Positions 1 through 8,026 are shown, counted from the first letter of the stretch. The stretch is DNA of 28,210 bases from Oscillospiraceae bacterium (GCA_022508705.1 JAFLUO010000013.1:1-28210), one strand, 5' to 3'. Notes: generated from the letters alone by a model not told the origin. Numbers and translations are program-made.

Positions 1-34
1 AAAAAAAGAAGCCTCACCGAAAATTCGGCAAGGC
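1..34 (-). terminator. Attenuator terminator of a pyr leader
   Basis: On the minus strand, positions 34 to 11 form an 11-bp hairpin (GCCTTGCCGAA paired with TTCGGTGAGGC, with two G-U pairs) followed by TTCTTTTTTT down to position 1. It lies at the end of the PyrR-type leader that starts near position 100. Its 5' arm (33-26) is exactly complementary to 68-61 in the upstream PyrR hairpin, so it behaves as the terminator arm of an attenuator rather than as a simple purB terminator. The regulated gene is off the left edge of the window. Confidence 0.8.
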
Positions 35-60
35 ATAGTCAGTCTATTACATTTAGCAAC

Positions 61-91
61 CCTTGCCGGCATCTCTGTACCGAGTTAAAGG
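61..91 (-). promoter_or_regulatory. PyrR-binding anti-antiterminator hairpin
   Basis: Read on the minus strand, 91-61 contains CCTTTAA, then a stem CGGTA/TGCCG closing a CAGAGA hexaloop, then AAGG that pairs back to CCTT. This is the layout of the PyrR binding loop in Bacillus and Clostridia pyr leaders (UUUAA on the 5' side, a CNGNGAG-type loop, AAGG on the 3' side). Family knowledge: UMP-bound PyrR stabilises this hairpin, which frees the downstream terminator. Here CGGCAAGG (68-61) can instead pair perfectly with CCTTGCCG (33-26), giving the antiterminator. The target gene is not in the window; pyrR, a uracil permease or a pyr biosynthesis gene is expected. Confidence 0.75.
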
Positions 92-107
92 ACTTTTACT
101 AAACTTT

Positions 108-136
108 ATTTTAACACAGTAAAATGTAAATGTAAA
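108..136 (-). promoter_or_regulatory. SigmaA-type promoter of the pyr leader
   Basis: On the minus strand, TTTACA (136-131) is separated by 17 nt from TAAAAT (113-108). Transcription would start near position 101, just before the PyrR hairpin at 91, so the leader starts independently of purB although it lies only about 70 bp after the purB stop codon. Confidence 0.6.
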
Positions 137-173
137 CAAATTTTTTCAAAATTTACTATTTTTGAAAGAAGAA

Positions 174-1604
174 TCAGACCTTTATTTCAACTGAAATTCC
201 CAAAAGGTCGCTGTATTTTTCTAATATGGGGCGAACCTCTGCCTCAATAAACTCAGTAACCTGTTCGGGTGCTCTGCCCACAAAGTTTTCCGTCTTCATT
301 TCGGAAAGAATTTCCTCTTTTGTAAGACCGAACATGGGGTCTGCGGCAATTCTGTCGATAAGGTCATTGGGTTTTCCGTCAACCTTTACAACTTTTCCTG
401 CATCCATTGAATGAACACGGATTCTTTCGTGCAGTTCCTGTCTGTCTCCGCCTTTTTTAACCGCCGCCATCATAATATTTTCTGTCGCCATAAAGGGAAG
501 CTCTGCAAGCAAATGCTTTTCAACCATTTTGGGATAAACTACAAGCCCTTGTGCAACGTTAATGTAAAGCTCCAACACCGCATCAATAGCAAGGAATGCT
601 TCGGGAATGCTTATTCTCTTGTTTGCGGAGTCGTCAAGCGTTCTCTCAAACCACTGTGTTGCGGCAGTAATTGCAGGGTTTACCGTATCAGCAATTACAT
701 ATCTCGCAAGGGAAGAAATTCTCTCGCTTCTCATGGGGTTGCGCTTATAAGCCATAGCCGAGGAGCCTATCTGATGCTTTTCAAAGGGTTCTTCGATTTC
801 CTTTTCATGCTGTAACATTCTAAGGTCGCCTGAAAATTTATAAGCCGACTGTGCAATCTGAGCAAGAACTGAAAGAACATTGTAGTCAAGCTTTCTTGAA
901 TATGTTTGTCCTGAAACCATATAACAGCTTTCAAAGCCCATTTTTTCTGCAATCTTTCGATCCAGTGCTTTGATTTTTTCGCTGTCGCCCTCAAAAAGCT
1001 CAACGAAAGATGCCTGTGTGCCCGTTGTACCCTTTGAGCCGAGAAGTCTCATCTGTGAAATCTGGAATTCAAGAGACGCCATATCCATAACTAAATCGTT
1101 AAGCCAAAGAGATGCTCTCTTGCCAATCGTTGTGGGCTGTGCAGGCTGATAATGAGTGTATGCAAGGCAAGGCATACTTTTATATTCATCAGCAAATTTT
1201 GAAAGCTCGTTAATAAGATTTACGAGCTTTTTGCGAACGAGCTTGAGAGCTTCTGTCATGGTAATAACGTCTGTGTTATCGCCGACATAGCAAGAAGTAG
1301 CGCCTAAGTGGATAATTCCCTTTGCCTTGGGACACTGTTCGCCGTAAGCGTGAACATGGCTCATAACATCGTGACGGAACTCCTTTTCATACGCCTCGGC
1401 CACTTCATAGTTAATATCGTCAGCGTGAGCTTTAAGCTCTGCTATTTGCTCGTCGGTAATGGTAAGCCCTAACTCCTTTTCGCTTTCTGCAAGGGCAATC
1501 CAAAGCTTTCTCCACGTTCTGAATTTAAAATCAGGTGAGAAAATATATTTCATTTCCTTGCTTGAATATCTTGAATTTAACGGACTTTCATAAATATCTT
1601 TCAT
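174..1604 (-). CDS. purB: Adenylosuccinate lyase (PurB)
   Basis: The 476-aa product belongs to the fumarase/aspartase superfamily. Adenylosuccinate lyase releases fumarate from SAICAR and from adenylosuccinate, two cytoplasmic steps of purine synthesis. The superfamily signature is visible at about residues 280-290 (GSSAMAYKRNP), holding the flexible-loop catalytic serine; most relatives have P where this one has A. LAYTHYQPAQPTTIGKRA near 148-164 contains the conserved general-acid histidine region, and GATSCYVGDNTD sits near 101-112. The length suits the eukaryote-like PurB class found in many Clostridia. The ATG start has AAGGAG 7 nt upstream. The gene is last in the minus-strand series that includes dapL, 13 bp after the RAYT gene, whose stop codon overlaps the purB ribosome site. 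I saw no strong terminator right after it. Confidence 0.95.
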   Translation of the reverse strand: MKDIYESPLNSRYSSKEMKYIFSPDFKFRTWRKLWIALAESEKELGLTITDEQIAELKAHADDINYEVAEAYEKEFRHDVMSHVHAYGEQCPKAKGIIHLGATSCYVGDNTDVITMTEALKLVRKKLVNLINELSKFADEYKSMPCLAYTHYQPAQPTTIGKRASLWLNDLVMDMASLEFQISQMRLLGSKGTTGTQASFVELFEGDSEKIKALDRKIAEKMGFESCYMVSGQTYSRKLDYNVLSVLAQIAQSAYKFSGDLRMLQHEKEIEEPFEKHQIGSSAMAYKRNPMRSERISSLARYVIADTVNPAITAATQWFERTLDDSANKRISIPEAFLAIDAVLELYINVAQGLVVYPKMVEKHLLAELPFMATENIMMAAVKKGGDRQELHERIRVHSMDAGKVVKVDGKPNDLIDRIAADPMFGLTKEEILSEMKTENFVGRAPEQVTEFIEAEVRPILEKYSDLLGISVEIKV

Positions 1605-1617
1605 AGTGCTTCTCCTT

Positions 1618-2157
1618 TTATTTTGAATATTCCTTTAATGCATTAAACGCTACATAGTTCCACGCATTTTGAAATTGTGTCTCGCTTTTTATTATTTCAT
1701 CGTAAAATGACCGCTGCCAAATCGGTATTCCGATTTCTTTTGTCACCATTGTTTTAAAAGTCCTGACAATAGTGCTCAAATTCACCTCTGCCGTAGGGGA
1801 CGATGCCCTCATCGTCCCGTTATTATCGTCTTCCTCTTTTGACGGTACTTTCGTCGTCCCGTTATCATAGCAACCGATAAAAATAAGCATATGTATATGA
1901 TTCGGCATTATAATATATTTTTCAACATATGCATTTTGATACATTGTGTTAATACGCAGTATATGCTTTTCCGCAATTTTACCGTATGGCTTAAGGATTA
2001 TTTTTTTCGGGACGATGAGGGCATCGTTCCCTACGATATCGCTTAATAACGGTTTTCTGTTTTTAACACAAACAGTTACCAAATAACAGTTGTTACTGCT
2101 GTAATCAAATCCGCAGAGCCTGAGATTTTTTCTTTGAGGGAACTCTTTATCCTGCAT
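1618..2157 (-). CDS. REP-associated tyrosine transposase (RAYT)
   Basis: The 179-aa product is a Y1 HUH-family, IS200-like transposase. CYLVTVCVKNRKPLLSD near 24-40 is the typical first strand. IMPNHIHML near 83-91 holds the metal-binding H-x-H pair (His87, His89), and Tyr152 in RSFYDEII is the likely nucleophile. RAYTs are single-copy domesticated relatives of IS200 that bind and process REP palindromes with a 5' GTAG foot. The ATG overlaps the dapL stop (TAATG) and has no clear ribosome site, so translation probably depends on coupling. The reading frame runs through copies of the local palindromic repeat: VGNDALIVP (42-50) and NGTMRASSP (113-121) are encoded by inverted copies, and NGTTKVPS (99-106) by a decayed copy. 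The frame is intact, so the gene is probably functional. Confidence 0.88.
   Translation of the reverse strand: MQDKEFPQRKNLRLCGFDYSSNNCYLVTVCVKNRKPLLSDIVGNDALIVPKKIILKPYGKIAEKHILRINTMYQNAYVEKYIIMPNHIHMLIFIGCYDNGTTKVPSKEEDDNNGTMRASSPTAEVNLSTIVRTFKTMVTKEIGIPIWQRSFYDEIIKSETQFQNAWNYVAFNALKEYSK
1793..1819 (+). repeat. REP-like palindrome, copy 1 (inside RAYT gene)
   Basis: GTAG foot followed by a perfect 9-bp stem, GGGACGATG (1797-1805) and CATCGTCCC (1810-1818), around a CCCT loop, then G. It lies inside the RAYT coding region, where the minus strand encodes NGTMRASSP. It is the inverted partner of the copy at 2008-2034. Confidence 0.85.
1841..1861 (+). repeat. Degenerate REP-like copy inside RAYT gene
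   Basis: This stretch ends in TCGTCCCGTTATCAT, nearly the same as TCGTCCCGTTATTAT at the end of copy 1 (1812-1826). It retains only a short GACG/CGTC stem and lacks a GTAG foot. It encodes NGTTKVPS, which resembles the NGTMRASS encoded by copy 1. Reading: a decayed tandem copy. Confidence 0.45.
2008..2034 (-). repeat. REP-like palindrome, copy 2 (inside RAYT gene)
   Basis: Inverted orientation relative to copy 1: GTAGGG foot at 2034-2029, stem GGGACGATG (2009-2017) with CATCGTTCC (2022-2030, one G-U pair), AGGG loop on the plus strand. It matches the reverse complement of copy 1 at 26 of 27 positions. It encodes VGNDALIVP of the RAYT protein. Confidence 0.85.
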
Positions 2158-3371
2158 TATTTCACAAAATAATTTTTAATTCTTTCTACTGCTTTAACAG
2201 TATTTTCATATGAACCGAAGGCAGTAAGTCTGAAATAGCCTTCGCCGCTGGGACCGAAGCCCTCGCCGGGGGTGCCGACAACCTGAATTTCATTGAGAAG
2301 CGTGTCAAAGAATTCCCAGCTACCCATGTTATCGGGAGTTTTAAGCCATACATACGGTGAATTCTTTGCACCGTAAACGGTAAAGCCGCATTCTTTAAGA
2401 CCGTTGTAAATAACCTTTGCATTGTTCTGATAATATGCGATTATTTCACGAATCTGCTTTTTGCCCTCTTCTGAGTAGCAAGCGGCGGCGGCTCTTTGAG
2501 TGATATAAGAAACACCGTTGAATTTAGTTGCTTGGCGTCTTGCCCAAAGAGAGTTTAATTCAACACCGTCACATTTGAGGTCGTGGGGAACTACCGTGTA
2601 GCCGCAACGAACGCCTGTAAAGCCCGCTGTTTTTGAAAAGCTTCTGAATTCAATAGCGCAGGTTTTAGCCCCTTCAATTTCAAAAATTGAATGGGGAACG
2701 TCATCCTCTGTAATAAACGCCTCGTAAGCTGAGTCAAAAAGAATAAGCGAGCCGTTTTCATTTGCATAGTCAACCCATTTTTTAAGCTCTGTCTTTGTAA
2801 TTGCCATGCCCGTGGGGTTATTGGGGAAGCAAAGGTAAATAATATCAACCTTTTCAGTGGGAAGGCAGGGAAGAAAATTATTTTCAGCCGTGCAGGGCAT
2901 ATAGTAAATGTTTGACCAGCCGCCGTTTACAAAATCGCCCGATCTGCCCGCCATAACATTTGTATCAACATAAACGGGGTAAACAGGGTCGCAAACCGCA
3001 ACCTTATTGTCAACTGAAAGAATATCGCCTATGTTTCCGCAGTCGCTCTTTGCGCCGTCACTGAGGAATATTTCACTTTCGTCAATCTCAACGCCTCTTT
3101 GGCGGTAATCGTTTTCTGCAATAGCCTCTAAAATCCACTTATGACCGTATTCAGGCGGATAACCCATAAACGTTTTTTCGTCTGCCATTTCATCAACTGC
3201 TTTGTGCATAGCGTCAATGCAGGCAGGGGCAAGGGGTCTTGTTACATCGCCGATTCCGAGACGAATTATGGGCTTGTCCGGATTCGCCGCAGTGTAAGCA
3301 TTTACCTTTTTTGCGATATTTGAAAAAAGGTAAGAGCTTTGTATTTTCAAAAAGTTGTCATTGATTTTCAT
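2157..3371 (-). CDS. dapL: LL-diaminopimelate aminotransferase (DapL)
   Basis: The 404-aa PLP-dependent class I/II aminotransferase converts tetrahydrodipicolinate directly to LL-diaminopimelate with glutamate as donor, bypassing the acyl route used by E. coli. The family signature is clear: RLGIGDVTRPLAPA near 37-50, FMGYPPEYGHKWLREAIA-like sequence near 68-86, CFPNNPTG near 181-188, and the PLP lysine in SFSKTAGFTGVRCGY (Lys247). Full length for the family is about 400 aa. The ATG is preceded by AAGGAG. It lies 27 bp downstream of dapF, the next enzyme in the pathway, supporting a shared operon for meso-diaminopimelate and lysine. Its TAA overlaps the ATG of the RAYT gene by one base. Confidence 0.95.
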   Translation of the reverse strand: MKINDNFLKIQSSYLFSNIAKKVNAYTAANPDKPIIRLGIGDVTRPLAPACIDAMHKAVDEMADEKTFMGYPPEYGHKWILEAIAENDYRQRGVEIDESEIFLSDGAKSDCGNIGDILSVDNKVAVCDPVYPVYVDTNVMAGRSGDFVNGGWSNIYYMPCTAENNFLPCLPTEKVDIIYLCFPNNPTGMAITKTELKKWVDYANENGSLILFDSAYEAFITEDDVPHSIFEIEGAKTCAIEFRSFSKTAGFTGVRCGYTVVPHDLKCDGVELNSLWARRQATKFNGVSYITQRAAAACYSEEGKKQIREIIAYYQNNAKVIYNGLKECGFTVYGAKNSPYVWLKTPDNMGSWEFFDTLLNEIQVVGTPGEGFGPSGEGYFRLTAFGSYENTVKAVERIKNYFVK

Positions 3372-3398
3372 AAGCTATTCTCCTTTTTATGCTCCTAT

Positions 3399-4232
3399 TT
3401 ATACTTTACCTGTAAATACCTCAACAGCCTCGCCGTTAAGGTAAACGTCGCCGTCAGTACCCCAGCAAACGAACAGTTCGCCGCCTTTCATCTGCACGGA
3501 AATTTCACTTTCACGGTCACACTTTCCCAGCAAAACAGCCGCCACCGCCGAGGCGCACGCTCCCGTTCCGCAGGCGAGCGTTTCACCGCTCCCACGCTCG
3601 TGAACTCTTACTTTCAGCCGATTTTGCCCGATAACGCTTACAAATTCCGCATTTATTCTGTCGGGAAAATATTCGTGATTTTCAAATCTTTCTCCGTAAA
3701 CACTTAAATCTATCAAATCGGGGTCTTCGCAAAATGTCACGCAATGAGGGTTCCCCATTGAAACGCAGGTCACGTCAAAATACTTATCATATACAAAAAT
3801 ATTTTTGTTTTTGACAACGGAATCTCCAAACCGTGTGGGTATTGACTTGCCGTTAAGAATGGGTTTGCCCATATTAACGGTGGCAGAAACGGCTTTTCCG
3901 TTCTTTTCCTCAATCACAACCGTTTTAATACCCGAAAGCGTGTTTATTTCCGCGCTTGTTCCGCTGAGTCTCCCTCTGTCATAAAGGAATTTTGCAACGC
4001 AACGCACGGCATTTCCGCACATTTTTGCCCGTGAGCCGTCAGCGTTATAAATGTCCATAAAGCAGTCGGCTTTTTCGTCGGGTCTTATAATAACGATTCC
4101 GTCAGCGCCTATTCCGTAATGATACTTACTTAAATCAACCGCCAAACGCTCGGGATTTTCAATATTTTCGCAAAATCCGTCTATGTAAATATAATCGTTG
4201 CCTGCCCCGTGCATTTTTACAAAATTCATCAT
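3399..4232 (-). CDS. dapF: Diaminopimelate epimerase (DapF)
   Basis: The 277-aa enzyme interconverts LL- and meso-diaminopimelate without a cofactor using two cysteines. Both are present: Cys72 in MCGNAVRC and Cys221 in ACGTGACASAV. The N-terminal KMHGAGNDYIYID and the RGSGETLACGTGA stretch are diagnostic. The length is normal. Two ATG codons are adjacent (4232 and 4229). GGAGG lies only 4 nt before the first and 7 nt before the second, so the second may be the true start. The start region sits inside an 11-bp inverted repeat with the ribosome site in its loop (4225-4260, listed separately), which suggests control of initiation. It lies between glyA and dapL in the same direction. Confidence 0.95.
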   Translation of the reverse strand: MMNFVKMHGAGNDYIYIDGFCENIENPERLAVDLSKYHYGIGADGIVIIRPDEKADCFMDIYNADGSRAKMCGNAVRCVAKFLYDRGRLSGTSAEINTLSGIKTVVIEEKNGKAVSATVNMGKPILNGKSIPTRFGDSVVKNKNIFVYDKYFDVTCVSMGNPHCVTFCEDPDLIDLSVYGERFENHEYFPDRINAEFVSVIGQNRLKVRVHERGSGETLACGTGACASAVAAVLLGKCDRESEISVQMKGGELFVCWGTDGDVYLNGEAVEVFTGKV

Positions 4233-4260
4233 ATCCCCTCCAAAGAAAAGATATGATGAA
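4225..4260 (-). promoter_or_regulatory. Start-codon hairpin of dapF
   Basis: TTCATCATATC (4225-4235) and GATATGATGAA (4250-4260) are a perfect 11-bp inverted repeat with a 14-nt spacer. In the minus-strand mRNA the spacer carries GGAGGG (ribosome site) and the 3' arm carries both candidate ATG codons of dapF. The stem would bury the start codon while showing the Shine-Dalgarno sequence in the loop. There is no T-run, so it is not an intrinsic terminator. Confidence 0.6.
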
Positions 4261-4270
4261 CCGTTATTGT

Positions 4271-5524
4271 TTATTCATATAAGGGGAAGCGTGCAACCAT
4301 ATCCGCTACGCGCTTTGCAACCTCTTCCTTTTTGTTTTCAAAATCAGTAGCGCAAAGATAAATGCACTCTGCAATTTCATCCATTTCGGCAGCCCCCATG
4401 CCTCTTGTTGTAACAGCAGGTGTGCCAAGACGTATACCGCTTGTAACAAACGGTTTTTCAGGGTCGTTAGGAATAGCATTTTTATTTGCCGTAATGTGAA
4501 CTTCGTCCAGTCGTTTTTCAAGCTCTTTGCCCGTAATGCCCACTGAGCGCAAATCCACAAGCATAAGGTGATTATCAGTTCCACCCGAAACCAAATTTAT
4601 ACCTCTGTCGCAAAGTCCCTTTGCAAGTGCCTTGGCGTTTTCAACTACCTTTTTCTGATACTCTTTGTATTCGGGCTTGAGCGCCTCACCGAAGCAAACT
4701 GCTTTACCTGCAATAACATGCATAAGCGGACCGCCCTGAGTACCAGGGAAAATCGCCTTATTAAACTGTTTTCCGAATTCTGCATCCTTGCAAAGAATAA
4801 TACCGCCTCTGGGGCCTCTGAGAGTTTTGTGTGTGGTAGATGTAACAACATCAGCGTAAGGAATGGGTGACGGGTGAACACCTGCCGCAACAAGACCTGC
4901 AATGTGAGCCATGTCAACCATTAAGTAAGCGCCGTTGTCGTGAGCGATTTTTGCCATTCTCTCAAAGTCAATAACTCTGGGATATGCAGAAGCGCCTGCA
5001 ACAACGAGTTTGGGCTTATTAGCCTTTACAAGCTCTTCAAATTTTTCGTAGTCAATAAAGCCCTCGTCGTTTATGCCGTAGGGAATGAAATTGTAATATT
5101 TACCCGACATATTAACAGGTGAGCCGTGGGTTAAATGACCGCCCTCGGCAAGATTCATGCCCATTACCGTGTCGCCGGGCTGAATTAAAGCAAAGTAAAC
5201 TGCCATATTTGCCTGCGCGCCTGAGTGGGGCTGAACGTTAACATACTCAGCACCGAAAAGCTTTTTAAGTCTTTCGCAAGCTATGTCCTCAACCTTATCA
5301 ACAAATTGGCATCCGCCGTAATAGCGGTGGCCTGAATAGCCTTCTGCATATTTGTTAGTAAGAACGCTGCCCATTGCCGCCATAACCTCGGGCGAAACAA
5401 TGTTTTCACTTGCAATAAGCTCAATGTTCTGCCGCTGTCTTACAAGCTCTTCGTTCATAGCCGCTGCTACCTCAACGTCGCTGTTTGCAACAAAACCTAT
5501 GGTATCCAAATAATTACTGTACAT
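4271..5524 (-). CDS. glyA: Serine hydroxymethyltransferase (GlyA)
   Basis: The product (417 aa from this start) is a PLP enzyme that converts serine and tetrahydrofolate to glycine and 5,10-methylene-tetrahydrofolate, feeding one-carbon units to purine, thymidylate and methionine synthesis. Diagnostic motifs: QNIELIASENIVSPEVM near the N-terminus, YAEGYSGHRYYGGC, and the PLP lysine in VTSTTHKTLRGPRGG (Lys233). I place the start at the ATG at 5524 because AGGAGG is 9 nt upstream; the TTG two codons earlier has only 3 nt of spacing. It sits between lysC and dapF. The grouping is plausible because threonine, glycine and one-carbon metabolism are linked. Confidence 0.95.
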   Translation of the reverse strand: MYSNYLDTIGFVANSDVEVAAAMNEELVRQRQNIELIASENIVSPEVMAAMGSVLTNKYAEGYSGHRYYGGCQFVDKVEDIACERLKKLFGAEYVNVQPHSGAQANMAVYFALIQPGDTVMGMNLAEGGHLTHGSPVNMSGKYYNFIPYGINDEGFIDYEKFEELVKANKPKLVVAGASAYPRVIDFERMAKIAHDNGAYLMVDMAHIAGLVAAGVHPSPIPYADVVTSTTHKTLRGPRGGIILCKDAEFGKQFNKAIFPGTQGGPLMHVIAGKAVCFGEALKPEYKEYQKKVVENAKALAKGLCDRGINLVSGGTDNHLMLVDLRSVGITGKELEKRLDEVHITANKNAIPNDPEKPFVTSGIRLGTPAVTTRGMGAAEMDEIAECIYLCATDFENKKEEVAKRVADMVARFPLYE

Positions 5525-5554
5525 TTTCAAATTCCTCCTGTTTTTTACGTTATT

Positions 5555-6763
5555 TTACTCTTCGGGGAAGAATGCCTTGTGAATTGCTGAAACTGCTTTG
5601 TCGGCAGCGTCAATGTCTATAAGAACTGAAATTTTAATTTCACTTGTTGAAATCATATCAATGTTAATGTCATGCTCATAGAGCGCCTCAAACATTTTTG
5701 AAGCAGTGCCTGGGTGAGACTCCATACCTGCGCCTACAACAGAAACCTTTGCAACGTTTGTGTCGCAAATAATATCGTCCGCTGAAATATCAAATGCGTC
5801 TGCTATGCAGGAAACTGCTTCCTCTGCGTTACCCTTTGCAACGGTAAAGGTAATATCCTTTGTGGCGTCTCTGCCTACCGACTGCAAAATAATGTCAACG
5901 TTGATTTTATGCTTTGCAAGAACTGAGAAAAGCTTGAAAGCAATTCCTGGTGTGTTTGAAATTTTGGTAACTGAAATACGGGCAACGTCTGTGTCTTTAG
6001 TGACACCTCTTATAAGCATTTTTTCCATTTTAGCGATCTCCTTAACTATTGTACCGGGAACTCTCTTCATGCTTGAGAGAACCTCTAATTTTACATTGTA
6101 TTTTTTCGCCATTTCAACTGAACGGTTGTTAAGAACCTGAGCGCCCAAGGTGGCAAGCTCAAGCATTTCGTCATAAGTAATTTCCTGAAGCTTACGGGCA
6201 TCGGGAACTTTTCTCGGGTCTGCCGTGAAAACGCCTTCAACGTCAGTAAAAATCTGACAGCGGTCTGCGTGCATTGATGCCGCAATTGCAACCGCACTGG
6301 TGTCCGAGCCGCCTCTGCCAAGTGTTGTTAAATCGTCATACTTGTTTATTCCTTGGAAGCCTGCCACAACAACAATGTTGTGACGGTCAATTTCCGCACG
6401 GATTCTATCTGCCTTAACTGATTTAATTCTCGCAATACCGTAAGCGGAGGTTGTGTTAAAGCCTGCCTGCCAGCCTAAAAGTGATACTGCGGGGCAACCT
6501 AACTTTTCAATAGCCATTGCAAGAAGCGCAATTGAAATCTGCTCTCCTGACGTTAAGAGCATATCCATTTCTCTTTTTGAGGGCTTATCGGTAATTTCAT
6601 AAGCCTTTTCAATAAGGTCATCTGTCGTGTCGCCCTGAGCGGAAACAACAACCACTACGTCATTTCCCTCACGGTAAGTGTCGGTAATGATTTTGGCAAC
6701 ATTCATAACCCTTTCGGCATTGGCAACTGAGCTTCCGCCGAATTTCTGAACTATAAGTCCCAT
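5555..6763 (-). CDS. lysC: Aspartate kinase (aspartokinase II-like)
   Basis: The 402-aa enzyme phosphorylates aspartate, the committed step toward lysine, threonine and methionine. The kinase domain starts with QKFGGSSVA (6-14) and has LGRGGSDTSAVA near 148-159, followed by DVEGVFTADPRKVP. The C-terminal portion, about 265-402, contains two ACT domains, which in this family bind feedback amino acids. It is monofunctional; homoserine dehydrogenase is a separate gene 24 bp upstream. A GAGGTG ribosome site precedes the ATG. Many bacteria have several aspartokinases; which amino acid inhibits this one cannot be told from the sequence. Confidence 0.93.
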   Translation of the reverse strand: MGLIVQKFGGSSVANAERVMNVAKIITDTYREGNDVVVVVSAQGDTTDDLIEKAYEITDKPSKREMDMLLTSGEQISIALLAMAIEKLGCPAVSLLGWQAGFNTTSAYGIARIKSVKADRIRAEIDRHNIVVVAGFQGINKYDDLTTLGRGGSDTSAVAIAASMHADRCQIFTDVEGVFTADPRKVPDARKLQEITYDEMLELATLGAQVLNNRSVEMAKKYNVKLEVLSSMKRVPGTIVKEIAKMEKMLIRGVTKDTDVARISVTKISNTPGIAFKLFSVLAKHKINVDIILQSVGRDATKDITFTVAKGNAEEAVSCIADAFDISADDIICDTNVAKVSVVGAGMESHPGTASKMFEALYEHDINIDMISTSEIKISVLIDIDAADKAVSAIHKAFFPEE

Positions 6764-6787
6764 TATATTTCACCTCACTGGTATTTC

Positions 6788-8026
6788 TCAATAATCTGTA
6801 ATTCTTATAAGAGCCTCAATCTCAATTTCCGCAATATTTTTGAGTGCGGAAACAAGCTTTCTCTCTTCGTCGCATTTTGTGACAAAAGCAATTTCATTTT
6901 GCGGCGCATTTTCTTTCGTAATAATCTTAATTTCGCCTATTGTATTTTCAATGGCGGATATTGCTTTTTCTTTATTCTCTGTCTTAGCGCGGATATACAG
7001 GGGATTTGAAGCCGTATCAAAATCTACAACGTAATTTTCTACGGAGTCGCCCCAGCCGAAGGGTTTTCTCTTATCCGCATTTCTTGCGCAGTCAATAACG
7101 TCTGCAACTACTGCCGAAGCCGTCGGAAGCTTGCCTGCACCCTTGCCGTAAAATACAACGTCGCCCGTTGCGTTTCCTCTTACAAGTATAGCATTGAAAA
7201 CGTCGTTAACAGATGCCAACTGACTGCCGTTCATAACTATTGCAGGAGAAACCACGGCAGAGATTTTGCCGTCGGTAATTTTCTTAGCTCTGCCCAAAAG
7301 CTTTATAACGCCGCCAAGCTTTGAAACGTATGAAACGTCGTCAAGGGTGATTTTTGTAATACCCTCAGTATAAACAGACTCCGGGTAAACGTGCTTGCCG
7401 AAGCAAAGAGATGCAAGAATACAAATCTTTCTGCAAGCGTCGTGTCCCTCAATGTCAGCAGTCGGGTCTTTTTCAGCATAGCCGTTGTCTTGAGCTAAGC
7501 GTAAAGCGTCCTCAAAGCTCATATTCTTTTCAATCATCATTGTAAGAATAAAATTCGTTGTGCCGTTAAGGATTCCCGCAATCTCGTCAATCTCATTTGC
7601 GGCAAGGCACTGAGATATAGGGCGGATAATCGGAATACCGCCGCCCACAGATGCTTCAAAAAGGAAATTTACATTGTTTTCCCGTGCCAGCGTTAAAAGC
7701 TCATAGCCCTTTGATGCCACAAGCTCCTTATTAGACGTAACAACGCTTTTGCCCGTTTTTAAGCAGGATGAAACAAACTCAAACGCAGGGTGAAGACCGC
7801 CCATTGTTTCAACAACAACTTTAACTTCATCGTCATTTAAAATAACGTTAAAATCCTTTATCATTTTTGATTCGTTGGGGTCGCCGGGGAAATCACGCAA
7901 ATCAAGAATGTACTTAACCTCAAGTTCGTTTTGTGTACTGCGTTTTACAATGCTTTCGTGATTAGTGGTAATAACCTCAACAACTCCGGAGCCAACCGTC
8001 CCGTAACCCATTACTGCTACTTGCAT
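6788..8026 (-). CDS. hom: Homoserine dehydrogenase (Hom)
   Basis: The enzyme reduces aspartate semialdehyde to homoserine on the way to threonine and methionine. The product begins MQVAVMGYGTVGSGV, with the dinucleotide-binding glycines. GILNGTTNFILTMM and DPTADIEGHDACRK are the substrate-binding and catalytic signatures. The C-terminal 80 or so residues (PLYIRAKTENKEKAISAIE onward) look like an ACT domain, the usual site of threonine inhibition. I choose the ATG at 8026 (412 aa) rather than the TTG at 8041, because GGAAGTG lies 6 nt before the ATG and the TTG start would add non-conserved residues. It is first in the series hom-lysC-glyA-dapF-dapL. Confidence 0.94.
   Translation of the reverse strand: MQVAVMGYGTVGSGVVEVITTNHESIVKRSTQNELEVKYILDLRDFPGDPNESKMIKDFNVILNDDEVKVVVETMGGLHPAFEFVSSCLKTGKSVVTSNKELVASKGYELLTLARENNVNFLFEASVGGGIPIIRPISQCLAANEIDEIAGILNGTTNFILTMMIEKNMSFEDALRLAQDNGYAEKDPTADIEGHDACRKICILASLCFGKHVYPESVYTEGITKITLDDVSYVSKLGGVIKLLGRAKKITDGKISAVVSPAIVMNGSQLASVNDVFNAILVRGNATGDVVFYGKGAGKLPTASAVVADVIDCARNADKRKPFGWGDSVENYVVDFDTASNPLYIRAKTENKEKAISAIENTIGEIKIITKENAPQNEIAFVTKCDEERKLVSALKNIAEIEIEALIRITDY

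Noticed and set aside
137..173. purB terminator directly after the stop codon
   Set aside because: Only a weak A/T hairpin (CAAAA/TTTTG) is present; the strong terminator at 11-34 belongs to the PyrR leader.
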